From Paucisalibacillus globulus (GTDB lineage Bacteria; Bacillota; Bacilli; Bacillales; Amphibacillaceae): a stretch of DNA of 64,000 nt. Below are positions 56,979-64,000 of the stretch, piece after piece. The position numbers and the translations under genes were made by a program. Position 1 is the stretch's first letter, and each line of letters starts with the position of its first letter. The notes below the pieces were generated by a model. That model saw nothing but the letters and a program-made list of their open reading frames with translations, searched no databases and was not told the DNA's origin. The stretch is from positions 62,001 through 126,000 of the forward strand of contig NZ_LT855405.1 of the NCBI RefSeq assembly GCF_900184735.1, read 5' to 3'.

Positions 56979-57899
56979 CTATAGACTTATATCTTCTGTT
57001 ATTAATTGATAATCTAGTAATACTTCTCGTATCTCAGCTTGAATCTCTGACGATGGAACATCTAAAGGCTTTCTTAAGATCGGTTTAATCTTACCCATCA
57101 TTCCAAGAGCAGCCTTTGCTGGTGCTGGGTTCGTATCACGGAAAAGCACATCGTTTAATGGCATTAATTCATAATGCAAGTCTTGAGCACCCTGCACATC
57201 CCCTTTCGCCCAGCGATTATATACTTCTGCTACTTCTCGCGGAGCAACGTTTGCCGTCGCACTAATATGTCCTGCTCCTCCAATGGCTAACATAGGATAA
57301 CAGAGTACCTCAATGCCTGAGTATAGATTGAAATCACGGCCACAATGAAGTAATACCTTATTAACATGTTCGAAATCTTTATTCGATTCTTTGACTCCGA
57401 TAATATTTGGACAATCCTCTGCTAATCTAGCAATTGTAACCGCTTCCAAATTTATCGCTGTTCGACCTGGAATATTGTATAGAATGATTGGAATATCTAC
57501 TGAATCTGCAATTGCCTTGAAGTGTTTGTATAAAGCGTGTTGGTTAGGTTTATTGTAGTATGGGACAATGACCATGGCACCATCTGCTCCCATTTCTTGT
57601 GCAGCCTTGGTCATGCGGAGTGTTTCTTGGTGGTTAGTTGATCCGGTTCCTGGGATGAATGGAACCCTTCCTTTTACTGTTTTACATGCGACTTCCATTA
57701 CTTGAATTCGTTCCTCAATTGACATGGAGCTTGGTTCTCCTGAAGTTCCTGTAACGGATATACCATGACTGCCACTTTCAATTTGCCAATTGATTAATTC
57801 CTTAAACTTATCAAAATCAATTCGCTCGTCCTCATGAAATGGTGTTATCACAGGTGCTATCGAGCCTCGGAATCTTTCTTTTGCTTCTTCAAAAGCCAT
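56979..57899 (-). CDS. DapA/NAL-family class I aldolase, probable 2,4-dihydroxyhept-2-ene-1,7-dioate aldolase
   Basis: A 306-aa TIM-barrel lyase of the dihydrodipicolinate synthase/N-acetylneuraminate lyase family. Visible are GTSGEPSSMSIEER, the Tyr in ILYNIPGRTAINL and the Schiff-base Lys in IIGVKESNKDFE. As first gene of the hpa operon, it most likely performs the last carbon-carbon cleavage (the HpaI step), giving pyruvate and succinate semialdehyde. Classical HpaI enzymes are metal-dependent class II aldolases of another family, so this would be a substitution. A plain DapA role in lysine synthesis is less likely in this setting. Preceded by a strong promoter. Confidence 0.85.
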   Translation of the reverse strand: MAFEEAKERFRGSIAPVITPFHEDERIDFDKFKELINWQIESGSHGISVTGTSGEPSSMSIEERIQVMEVACKTVKGRVPFIPGTGSTNHQETLRMTKAAQEMGADGAMVIVPYYNKPNQHALYKHFKAIADSVDIPIILYNIPGRTAINLEAVTIARLAEDCPNIIGVKESNKDFEHVNKVLLHCGRDFNLYSGIEVLCYPMLAIGGAGHISATANVAPREVAEVYNRWAKGDVQGAQDLHYELMPLNDVLFRDTNPAPAKAALGMMGKIKPILRKPLDVPSSEIQAEIREVLLDYQLITEDISL

Positions 57900-57961
57900 T
57901 TGATTACCTCCAACTCTAGATTCTAATAAATTGAATAACTATAAATTTTCTGAACAATTAA

Positions 57962-57990
57962 ATCATATATGATTTCATATGTCATGTCAA
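57962..57990 (-). promoter_or_regulatory. hpa operon promoter with overlapping palindrome
   Basis: On the minus strand TTGACA (57985-57990), a 17-bp spacer and TATGAT (57962-57967) form a near-consensus sigma-A promoter. The perfect palindrome ATCATATATGAT (57962-57973) covers the -10, a natural place for repressor binding by the GntR protein encoded just upstream. The leader is about 55 bases. Confidence 0.75.
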
Positions 57991-58227
57991 CAGGAATATA
58001 TGCTTGGTTCGCACCCGGAATTAATCTGTTAGATGCCCTTGCTATGTACCCATTTGGAATAACCATCTACCCAAACTTTCATAGCATAGTCCCTACATAA
58101 TTAGCCATAAGACCGTTTTTCACAAGCTTAAGACCATTAGAATAATTCATGTGACCAATTAATATAACCATGTGCTCAAAATCCAAAATAATCAACCTAA
58201 ACAAGTTTTCGAAACAGACCCTCCCAA

Positions 58228-58258
58228 TAAAAAAAGAACTAGATAAAAATTCCAGTTC
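58228..58258 (-). terminator. Terminator of the hpa regulator gene
   Basis: On the minus strand AGAACTGG-AATTTTTAT-CTAGTTCT followed by TTTTTT, directly after the GntR stop. It insulates the regulator from the hpa promoter. Confidence 0.78.
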
Positions 58259-58263
58259 TCTTC

Positions 58264-58944
58264 TTATGAAGTAATTGTATTGGTTTGGATTAAATTCTTT
58301 CGTCTCTTTTCAAAGTTCTCCGCTGTCCTTATTTTATGAGCACGTGCTACTCTTTCGATTTCTTTTGTTGCTCCTGATTGCAATAATGCAATAATTTCCT
58401 TATGCTCTTCAATTGATTCCTTTACCCGTTTCGAGTATAAGGTTGATCCTGTTCCTCGTATAGAATCAATTCGATTCCAAGCATTCTGAATGGATTCCAA
58501 TAAAAAGTTATTTCCTGATTCCTCACATATAATTCGGTGGAATGTTGCATTTAATCTACTGAACAGGATAATATCAAACTCTTCTAGTGCCTCCTCCATT
58601 AATTGATTAAGTTCGATTAACTCATTTAATTTCTCCTCTGGAAAGTTTTCTGCAGCTAATGATGCAGCATATCCTTCCAGTAATGCCAAGACATGTACCG
58701 TGTCCAAATAATCGGATTCATTTACTTCAGCAACAACTGGGCCAACATTTCGTTTGTAGACCACTAACCTCTCTGCTTCCAATTGACGCAGCGCTTCCCG
58801 GACTGGGATAGAACTTGTCTCTAACTCCTTTGCAATTTGATCAATAACAATTCTCTGTCCTGGTACATATTCCCGCTCTATAATTCTACCTTTTACAATT
58901 CGATACACTTTTTGTTGTTTGTTTTCTTTTATCATAGTACTCAT
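58264..58944 (-). CDS. GntR-family regulator (FadR/FCD type), probable hpa repressor
   Basis: About 226 aa. N-terminal winged helix (KQQKVYRIVKGRIIEREYVP, SSIPVREALRQLEAERLV) and a C-terminal FCD ligand domain with His/Asp metal-site residues (ARLNATFHRIICEESGNNFL). I place the start at ATG 58944 (MSTMIKENK) or 58935; the ATG at 58974 sits on a TTGACA -35 and is rejected. No ribosome site precedes these ATGs, and a TATACT lies only a few bases upstream, so the message may be leaderless. Position upstream of the hpa operon and the palindrome on the hpa -10 suggest it controls that operon. Effector unknown, probably a pathway acid. Confidence 0.85.
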   Translation of the reverse strand: MSTMIKENKQQKVYRIVKGRIIEREYVPGQRIVIDQIAKELETSSIPVREALRQLEAERLVVYKRNVGPVVAEVNESDYLDTVHVLALLEGYAASLAAENFPEEKLNELIELNQLMEEALEEFDIILFSRLNATFHRIICEESGNNFLLESIQNAWNRIDSIRGTGSTLYSKRVKESIEEHKEIIALLQSGATKEIERVARAHKIRTAENFEKRRKNLIQTNTITS

Positions 58945-58974
58945 TATAGTATAGGAAATAATATATAATGTCAA

Positions 58975-59473
58975 TATTCAGAAAATGATTATTTTAAATT
59001 ATAGCATTTTAATCAATACATATTTGGCTAATAGGTTTTGGACGTCATTAAGATTATCTATACAAAAGAATGTAACTTAATGAAACGTGGGATATCATAT
59101 GGAGTTTATTAGGTAGGAATATTTTTTGGCGTTGCTTAAGACTGGATATTTTCCAAAAATCACCGTATATATTTTCAATAGTGAAATGATCATTTTGTTT
59201 AACTATACCCTTATTGTATAGGTGCAGAGAACTATTATATACCTCTCATTTTTATACCACTTATTACTTTTAGACTTGACCTCTTCTATAAAGAAATAAG
59301 CTGCACGCTAGGATAGATTCTACTATACTAGGTGCAGTTTTTATTTATTTTAAACTTCCACAGTATAATTTTCCGTTAGAACCAATTGCTTCCCCTCCCC
59401 TTCTTTTGCACTAGATATTTCCCAGGAAATTTTTTGTAGAACTTTGGCGAAGAAATGTTTTTTATATTTATCC
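58975..59473. other. Gene-free region with an orphan hairpin
   Basis: About 500 AT-rich bases between two divergent regulators. No supported open frame. The only structure is the terminator-like hairpin at 59310-59345, listed separately. Part of the region must hold the promoter of the leftward GntR gene (TTGACA at 58969-58974 on the minus strand). Confidence 0.5.
59310..59345 (+). terminator. Orphan terminator-like hairpin
   Basis: CTGCAC-CTAG pairs with CTAG-GTGCAG around a 16-base loop, and TTTTTATTTATTTT follows on the plus strand. No plus-strand gene lies upstream within several kilobases, so it either ends an unannotated short RNA or is a remnant. Confidence 0.5.
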
Positions 59474-59522
59474 TTGACACAACATTGTACATAATGTATA
59501 TATTGTATATATAAACTATACA
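59474..59522 (+). promoter_or_regulatory. Promoter and operator of the ABC transporter operon
   Basis: TTGACA (59474-59479), 17-bp spacer and TATATA (59497-59502). Just downstream, TGTATA-N7-TATACA (59504-59522) is a perfect 6-bp dyad that would cover the transcription start. It is the expected site for autoregulation by the GntR protein encoded next. Confidence 0.65.
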
Positions 59523-59549
59523 CAATTATTTTCACCAGGAGGTGTCAAT

Positions 59550-59930
59550 GTGAATATAACAATTTCCACCAACAACAAAGATCCACTCTTTCTACAAATA
59601 AAAGAACAAATTAAGCAGCATATATTTTCGGGCGAACTTAATGAAGGGGATGCTCTTCCTTCTATGAGGGTTCTTGCAAAGGAATTAAAGGTAAGTGTCA
59701 TCACTACTAAACGAGCATATGAGGAGCTGGAAAAGGAAGGGTACTTAGTATCAGCAGTTGGAAAAGGTACTTTTGTCGCTGGCCAACAACCACATGTATT
59801 GAGAGAATGGCAGATTCGTGAATTAGAGAATGAATTGGAAAAGATAGTGAAAGCTGGAAGACACTTGGGACTAACCAAGGAAGATTTGACTGAAATGATG
59901 TTGATTTATTATGAGGAGGAAAATGGATGA
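59550..59930 (+). CDS. GntR-family regulator, YtrA subfamily
   Basis: A 126-aa regulator with a winged helix (PLFLQIKEQIKQHIFSGELN, PSMRVLAKELKVSVITTKRA) and a short C-terminal helix pair, the compact YtrA layout. Start GTG 59550 with AGGAGGTG upstream. YtrA regulators repress the ABC transporter operon they head. Its stop overlaps the ATPase start by four bases (ATGA), so they are co-translated. The inducing signal is unknown; cell-envelope stress is typical for the subfamily. Confidence 0.88.
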   Translation: MNITISTNNKDPLFLQIKEQIKQHIFSGELNEGDALPSMRVLAKELKVSVITTKRAYEELEKEGYLVSAVGKGTFVAGQQPHVLREWQIRELENELEKIVKAGRHLGLTKEDLTEMMLIYYEEENG

Positions 59931-60778
59931 ATACAGTAGAATTCCAAAAAGTTACTAAGCTCCGAAAAGATTTTCCCATTGAGGATTTAACATTTACTAT
60001 ACCTAGAGGTTTTATTACAGGATTTATTGGACCAAATGGGAGTGGAAAGACTTCAACGATTCAAATGTTAATGGATATTTTACAAATTGACAAAGGGAGT
60101 ATTACTGTTTTCGGTAACTCACACAAAGACCATAAAATTAAACAAAGAATAGGATTTGTATATGATGAACTATTCATGTATGAGGATTTTACAATCCAAC
60201 ACATGAAGTCTTTTATAGCACCAATCTATGAAACCTGGAACGAAGACTTATTTCAAAAGTATCTAGTGAAATTTGGGCTCCCTTTACGAAAGAAAATCAA
60301 AAAGTTTTCCAAAGGAATGAAAATGAAAACCTCCCTTCTGTTTGCATTAAGCCATGAACCAGAATTTATCGTAATGGATGAACCAACATCTGGTCTGGAT
60401 CCCATTTTCCGTAGAGAGCTGCTAGATATATTACAGGAGTTAATGGTTAATGAAAATCAAACAATCTTCCTATCTACACACATAACAAATGATTTAGACC
60501 GTATTGCTGATTATATCGTGTTTATTTATCAAGGAAAGATACTTTTTCAGAAAAGCATGGATGACATTAGGGAGAGCTTTCATGTTATAAAAGGTGCAAA
60601 GAACATGATAGATGAGGATACAAAAGATTTATTTATTGGGTTACAGATTACTGAAGTGGGGTTTCAAGGTTTATATGAAGGTAATCCAACCATATTTGAA
60701 ACATTTGGAGATGAAGTAGTGATTGAGAAAGCTACTTTGGAGGATATTATGTTTCTCATGACTAGAAAGGAAGAGTAA
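59927..60778 (+). CDS. ABC transporter ATP-binding protein
   Basis: A 283-aa ATPase with Walker A GPNGSGKTSTIQ, a signature-like FSKGMKMKTSLLFAL (the first Ser/Gly positions differ from LSGGQ), Walker B EFIVMDEPTSGLDP and the switch His in LSTHI. It powers an exporter-like ABC-2 system with the two following permeases. The degenerate signature is common in YtrB/EcsA-type exporters. Substrate unknown. Confidence 0.9.
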   Translation: MNTVEFQKVTKLRKDFPIEDLTFTIPRGFITGFIGPNGSGKTSTIQMLMDILQIDKGSITVFGNSHKDHKIKQRIGFVYDELFMYEDFTIQHMKSFIAPIYETWNEDLFQKYLVKFGLPLRKKIKKFSKGMKMKTSLLFALSHEPEFIVMDEPTSGLDPIFRRELLDILQELMVNENQTIFLSTHITNDLDRIADYIVFIYQGKILFQKSMDDIRESFHVIKGAKNMIDEDTKDLFIGLQITEVGFQGLYEGNPTIFETFGDEVVIEKATLEDIMFLMTRKEE

Positions 60779-60779
60779 G

Positions 60780-61421
60780 ATGCTGCAATTACTAAGAAAA
60801 GATTTCACTATAACAAGACTCTATTTGTTATTATTCTTCTTATTTATTCTAGTAACCTATATTTTTCATGTAAACAATATCACTATCTTTATGGCTTTGA
60901 TGATCGGTTTTCCGGTATTGTTATTTTATTTCGATAGTCACAATCGGGTTAATACATTTCTTGTTAGTATGCCATTTAAACGGGGGAAAATTGTCTTGGC
61001 TAGGTATTTGTATCTAATGTTCTTTCTGATCAGTTCGTTTATTTTTATCGGGATTATCGAATACCTTGCATTTCATCAGTTAACATTTCTAGGAAACTTT
61101 AGTTACCTTACTTTTAGCAGTATCGTGCTAAACTTTACAATCCTAACTATTCTATTAGCCATATCCATACCCATTTTTTATTTCTTTCGCAGTTTCAACC
61201 ATGGGATTTCAGTGTTTATGATTTTTCAAGTTTTTCTAGTGTATGCTTATACTTTAATCACTTCGAATGAATATATAAGGTTTGATGACAAATTGTTTTC
61301 CATTATACAACCTGTCATCAATATACAGCCAGTAGTCATGCAACTAATAATTTCTGGTTTATTTCTAGCAGGATCTTACTTTGTATCAGTCGGATTGAGT
61401 TATAAGAAGGATGTTTTCTAA
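60780..61421 (+). CDS. ABC-2-type transporter permease (first)
   Basis: A 213-aa membrane protein with six helices, preceded by its partner ATPase with one base between stop and ATG. The motif NRVNTFLVSMPFKRGKIVLARYLYLMFFL is shared with the downstream permease (NRFMVSLPIDKSKLASSRYLSIFIF), so they are paralogues. Together they would form the channel. It is followed by the structured repeat D, which separates it from its paralogue. Confidence 0.82.
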   Translation: MLQLLRKDFTITRLYLLLFFLFILVTYIFHVNNITIFMALMIGFPVLLFYFDSHNRVNTFLVSMPFKRGKIVLARYLYLMFFLISSFIFIGIIEYLAFHQLTFLGNFSYLTFSSIVLNFTILTILLAISIPIFYFFRSFNHGISVFMIFQVFLVYAYTLITSNEYIRFDDKLFSIIQPVINIQPVVMQLIISGLFLAGSYFVSVGLSYKKDVF

Positions 61422-61430
61422 ACTACTCAA

Positions 61431-61870
61431 TTGATAGAAACTATGCGGTAAATAAGCATTTTGGATAGAGCATCATACCCGCTACGGAAAAACACTACGC
61501 TTTCCGCGGGCACGGCCTCAGCCTCCTCGAGGAAAGTTCACCTCTGCGGGGTCTTCGGACACGTGCTATTCCCGCAGGAGTCTTCGTGTTTTCCCTTCGC
61601 TAGCATGTGTGTCAATTTATTACTGCGAATATTTAATATAGATAATCAACTAATAGCAGACACCTCTCAATAGAAGAATTCACTAGCGTAGGCAGAATAC
61701 GGAGACTCCTGCGGGAGGATAGGCATAGGTGAGACCCCGCAGTGCGATAGCATGAGGAGGCTCACCAGCCGCCCGCGGAAAGCGGAGTATTCTGCCGGAG
61801 CGGTAATCGTTCCACTATCCCCTTTTAAATATGAGGGTTAATAGTACAGTTACCGCCCAGTTTCTATCAA
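61431..61870. repeat. 440-bp structured inverted-repeat element (copy D)
   Basis: Ends TTGATAGAAACTATGCGGTA (61431) and TACCGCCCAGTTTCTATCAA (to 61870) are inverted copies. Two arms follow the layout of copy C: left 61491-61604 closed by GGAAAAACAC/GTGTTTTCC, right 61683-61803 closed by GCAGAATAC/GTATTCTGC. The left arm of D matches the right arm of C, so the two copies lie in opposite orientation. No open frame, no clear target duplication. It is placed inside the ABC transporter operon. Confidence 0.87.
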
Positions 61871-61941
61871 ATGTGAAATTAAAACCAACAAAACCTTTCA
61901 GAAACAACCTATAAGAAAGAAATTAATCAGGAGGTGCAATC

Positions 61942-62604
61942 ATGAAAAGCCTTTTAAAGAGGGATTTTATTAATTATATTAATATAGCTATAACAGCAGC
62001 GATATTAATACCAATCGGATTTATCTTATCCATGCCACCCTATGTAATAAGCTTATTTTTGGTACTACTTTCATTGGTCATTGGAGTATTTTTCTCTGAG
62101 CATCACTCATCTGTAAACCGCTTCATGGTCAGTTTACCCATAGATAAAAGCAAACTAGCATCTAGTAGATACTTATCCATATTCATTTTCTGGATAGGTA
62201 CCATCACGTATCAATTCCTACTCGGATATTTCTTTGATTACTTTGTACCATATTCTGTTTTTGTATTTGGTTGGAAAGAACTGATTACATTACTAAATTT
62301 GGGATTAATTACTCTAGCTATTTATGTCCCACTGTACTACTTATTTAACTCTTTTGTTTTACCGACGATGATTATATTTATTTGTTACTTTGTAGTATTT
62401 CTTTTCGCTATTGATGCTTTAGTTACCATATCAGGTATGAAAACAGAAATTATTTTTAATAATTTAGATCAGTGGGTTGTTCCACTGGTTGAATCTAGCA
62501 TATCCTTTCAACCATTTTTCCTATTAACCCTTCTTGGATTTGGTTTATATTTTTTATCCATGAAGTTTTCTATGAAAATAATAAAAAGAAAGAGTATGAT
62601 ATAA
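61942..62604 (+). CDS. ABC-2-type transporter permease (second)
   Basis: A 220-aa protein with about six transmembrane helices, paralogous to the 60780-61421 product (same NRFMVSLPIDKSKLASSRYL block). AGGAGG lies 10 bases before ATG 61942. It was probably contiguous with the operon before the repeat inserted; it can still be reached by readthrough. Followed by a terminator. Confidence 0.82.
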   Translation: MKSLLKRDFINYINIAITAAILIPIGFILSMPPYVISLFLVLLSLVIGVFFSEHHSSVNRFMVSLPIDKSKLASSRYLSIFIFWIGTITYQFLLGYFFDYFVPYSVFVFGWKELITLLNLGLITLAIYVPLYYLFNSFVLPTMIIFICYFVVFLFAIDALVTISGMKTEIIFNNLDQWVVPLVESSISFQPFFLLTLLGFGLYFLSMKFSMKIIKRKSMI

Positions 62605-62622
62605 ATTGATATTCTGATATAT

Positions 62623-62690
62623 TGTGAGTCACATTTCCGTGACTCACACTTTTTCATAATAGAAAAAACGAGCCTCTTATAATAGACTCG
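62623..62690. terminator. Pair of convergent terminators
   Basis: TGTGAGTCAC-atttcc-GTGACTCACA then CTTTTTC ends the ABC operon on the plus strand. Next to it, on the minus strand, CGAGTCT-attata-AGAGGCTCG then TTTTTT ends the oxidoreductase gene. Confidence 0.82.
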
Positions 62691-62701
62691 CTTCAGTGAT
62701 A

Positions 62702-63685
62702 CTACCTCTCACAACCATAAATAATACCATTCTGTCTTCTTGCTTCTTCCGTAATGGAAAGTGTTAGTAAACTTAGTTCCTTTAATTCTTGATATTCTTC
62801 CTTATTATTACTGGATATGATTCGCATAAAATTATTGATTTCAAACTTCATATCATCATCCATATTATAGGTCTCAATAAGTGTCACTTGGCCTGTTTCA
62901 TTATCAACCCATCTTAAGTCTTTAATAGTCCCAGCATCTTCAAATACTACAGTGCCTTTTTCACCTTGAATTTCACATGGGATATAAGAAGTGGAGATTT
63001 TCGAACACATGATTGTCGAGATAAAACCATCGTATCCTAATGTTAGTGTTCCACTTCCATCAATTCCTGAGTCCAACACATTCGCAGAATAATCGATTTG
63101 TGTAGGGTTACCAAACAATCCTGTGGAAATGTATAAGGGATATATCCCCAAATCTGTTAATGCTCCGCCTGAGAACTCTGGAGAGAATACATTTGGTCTA
63201 CCACCAGATAAGTATTCATTATACTTAGACGAATAGCGGCTTCTGTGTAAATTAGCAGCCCTTACTGGTCCGATTTTTTCAATTACATTCTTTAATGCTT
63301 TAAAATTTGGTGAATGCAGATTGCGGATAGCTTCGAATAAATAGACCCCGTTTTCCTCTGCCACTTGGAATGCCTCTTTTAGCTCTTCCATGTTCGAAAA
63401 AATAGGCTTTTCACAAATGACATGCTTCTTATTTTTTAAAAATAACAGAGCATGTTCAAAATGTAAGGAGTTTGGTGAAGCTATATAAACGCAGTCAATC
63501 TCTTCACTCTTCGCCATTTCTTCTAGTTCAGTATAAATAAATGCTGCCTGATGTTTTTCAGCAAATGCTTTTGCCTTCATTTCTGATCGGGAATAAACTG
63601 CTTTGAGTATAAAATCAGTTGCTTTACGTGATGCATCAATAAATGATGATGTTATCCAACTTGTTCCAATTGTACCGAATCTCAT
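62702..63685 (-). CDS. Gfo/Idh/MocA-family oxidoreductase
   Basis: A 327-aa NAD(P)-dependent dehydrogenase with an N-terminal Rossmann fold (RFGTIGTSWITSSFIDASRK), the family CEKPIFSNMEEL motif (substrate Lys) and the GGALTDLGIYPLYI segment with catalytic residues. Family members oxidise sugars, inositols or related polyols. It lies downstream of a 3-hexulose-6-phosphate synthase-like gene on the same strand, hinting at a sugar phosphate pathway. Substrate unknown. Confidence 0.85.
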   Translation of the reverse strand: MRFGTIGTSWITSSFIDASRKATDFILKAVYSRSEMKAKAFAEKHQAAFIYTELEEMAKSEEIDCVYIASPNSLHFEHALLFLKNKKHVICEKPIFSNMEELKEAFQVAEENGVYLFEAIRNLHSPNFKALKNVIEKIGPVRAANLHRSRYSSKYNEYLSGGRPNVFSPEFSGGALTDLGIYPLYISTGLFGNPTQIDYSANVLDSGIDGSGTLTLGYDGFISTIMCSKISTSYIPCEIQGEKGTVVFEDAGTIKDLRWVDNETGQVTLIETYNMDDDMKFEINNFMRIISSNNKEEYQELKELSLLTLSITEEARRQNGIIYGCER

Positions 63686-63749
63686 TTTTCATCCTCACTT
63701 CCAAGACTACCTGTTCTCTACAAAATATGGAAAGCCGCTTACTTTTGGT

Positions 63750-64000
63750 TTAATTATTCCCTACAGCATCATTCATTATTTTCTTCATTTCCGCTGCTAC
63801 TTCTGCTGGATGATCAGCCTTAGAAATTGCACTTCCAATAATTAGTGTATCTGGTCCTTTTTCTACGACATCTGAAATAGTATTTAAATCAATTCCACCA
63901 GCAACGGTTACTTCAACATTACTATCTTCAACAAGGGAGAAGTATTTTACATCAAACTTTCCTTCTCGTTGTTTATCTTTTCCAATATGAATACTTACCA
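63750..64000 (-). CDS. hxlA: 3-hexulose-6-phosphate synthase, C-terminal part (cut by window edge)
   Basis: The frame entering at 64000 reads VSIHIGKDKQREGKFDVKYF, then VTVAGGIDLNTISDVVEKGP and DTLIIGSAISKADHPAEVAA before stopping at 63750-63752. The VAGGI and GPDTLIIGSAI phosphate-binding strands are typical of the OMP-decarboxylase-like HxlA/KGPDC enzymes. HxlA condenses formaldehyde with ribulose 5-phosphate, or works in the reverse direction. About 83 codons are visible; the N-terminus lies outside the window. The oxidoreductase gene starts about 65 bases downstream. Confidence 0.85.
   Translation of the reverse strand, partial: VSIHIGKDKQREGKFDVKYFSLVEDSNVEVTVAGGIDLNTISDVVEKGPDTLIIGSAISKADHPAEVAAEMKKIMNDAVGNN

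Noticed and set aside
59350-59535. 61-codon minus-strand frame upstream of the YtrA-type regulator
   Set aside because: It covers the promoter and operator of the operon and has no supporting start signal.

Overview
The window is low-GC, AT-rich DNA with strong GGAGG-type ribosome binding sites, CcpA-type cre sites and Bacillus-like proteins (YtaF, YjcQ, YyaL-type DUF255, TopB, MalL, a phenylalanine dehydrogenase). This points to a Bacillaceae member, probably on the Oceanobacillus/Virgibacillus/Ornithinibacillus side. The genus is inference. No rRNA, tRNA, CRISPR array, transposase or prophage block was seen.

Layout. (1) 0.4-2.6 kb: a TPR lipoprotein gene broken by one stop codon and a secreted M15 peptidase. 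(2) 2.9-15.5 kb: a maltodextrin locus. The binding protein, two permeases, a GH13 glucosidase, a GH31 glucosidase and a LacI regulator run leftward; a neopullulanase and a membrane-anchored alpha-amylase run rightward. The shared control region holds a cre site and several copies of a TGCAAACGTTTGCA-like operator. No ATPase is encoded here. (3) 15.5-25 kb: acyl-ACP thioesterase, a 51-bp tandem repeat, a POT peptide transporter, a SEL1 protein, and small accessory genes including a deoxyribosyltransferase/TIR-like protein and YjcQ. A DUF255 thioredoxin-like gene here carries an 18-bp insertion with two stops. (4) 25-29 kb: a lone trpB and a three-gene secreted/membrane operon (DUF6230, DUF6114 and a large LDP-repeat protein). 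(5) 29.6-39.5 kb: a LuxR-type regulator, a 21-bp tandem repeat and a complete beta-oxidation operon with two SCP2-domain proteins. (6) 39.7-47.3 kb: ferredoxin, two unknown exported proteins, a decayed gene, topB, ytaF and the di-iron repair protein Ric behind an Fnr-type site. (7) 47.4-59 kb: a 4-hydroxyphenylacetate (homoprotocatechuate) catabolic operon, joined to phenylalanine dehydrogenase and a lone E2 acyltransferase, with a FadR-type GntR regulator. (8) 59.5-64 kb: a YtrA-type regulator with an ABC transporter, a Gfo/Idh/MocA oxidoreductase and the 3' end of a 3-hexulose-6-phosphate synthase gene.

The genes outline a heterotroph that imports and hydrolyses maltodextrins and oxidises fatty acids and aromatic amino-acid derivatives. 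The sugar locus and the DUF6230 operon carry likely CcpA sites.

The least explained features are: a family of structured repeats (two full 440-bp copies, one truncated copy, one single arm) whose stem ends change together between copies; two unrelated codon-multiple tandem repeats that stay open on both strands; the DUF6230/DUF6114/LDP-repeat operon; and several genes broken by in-frame stops.
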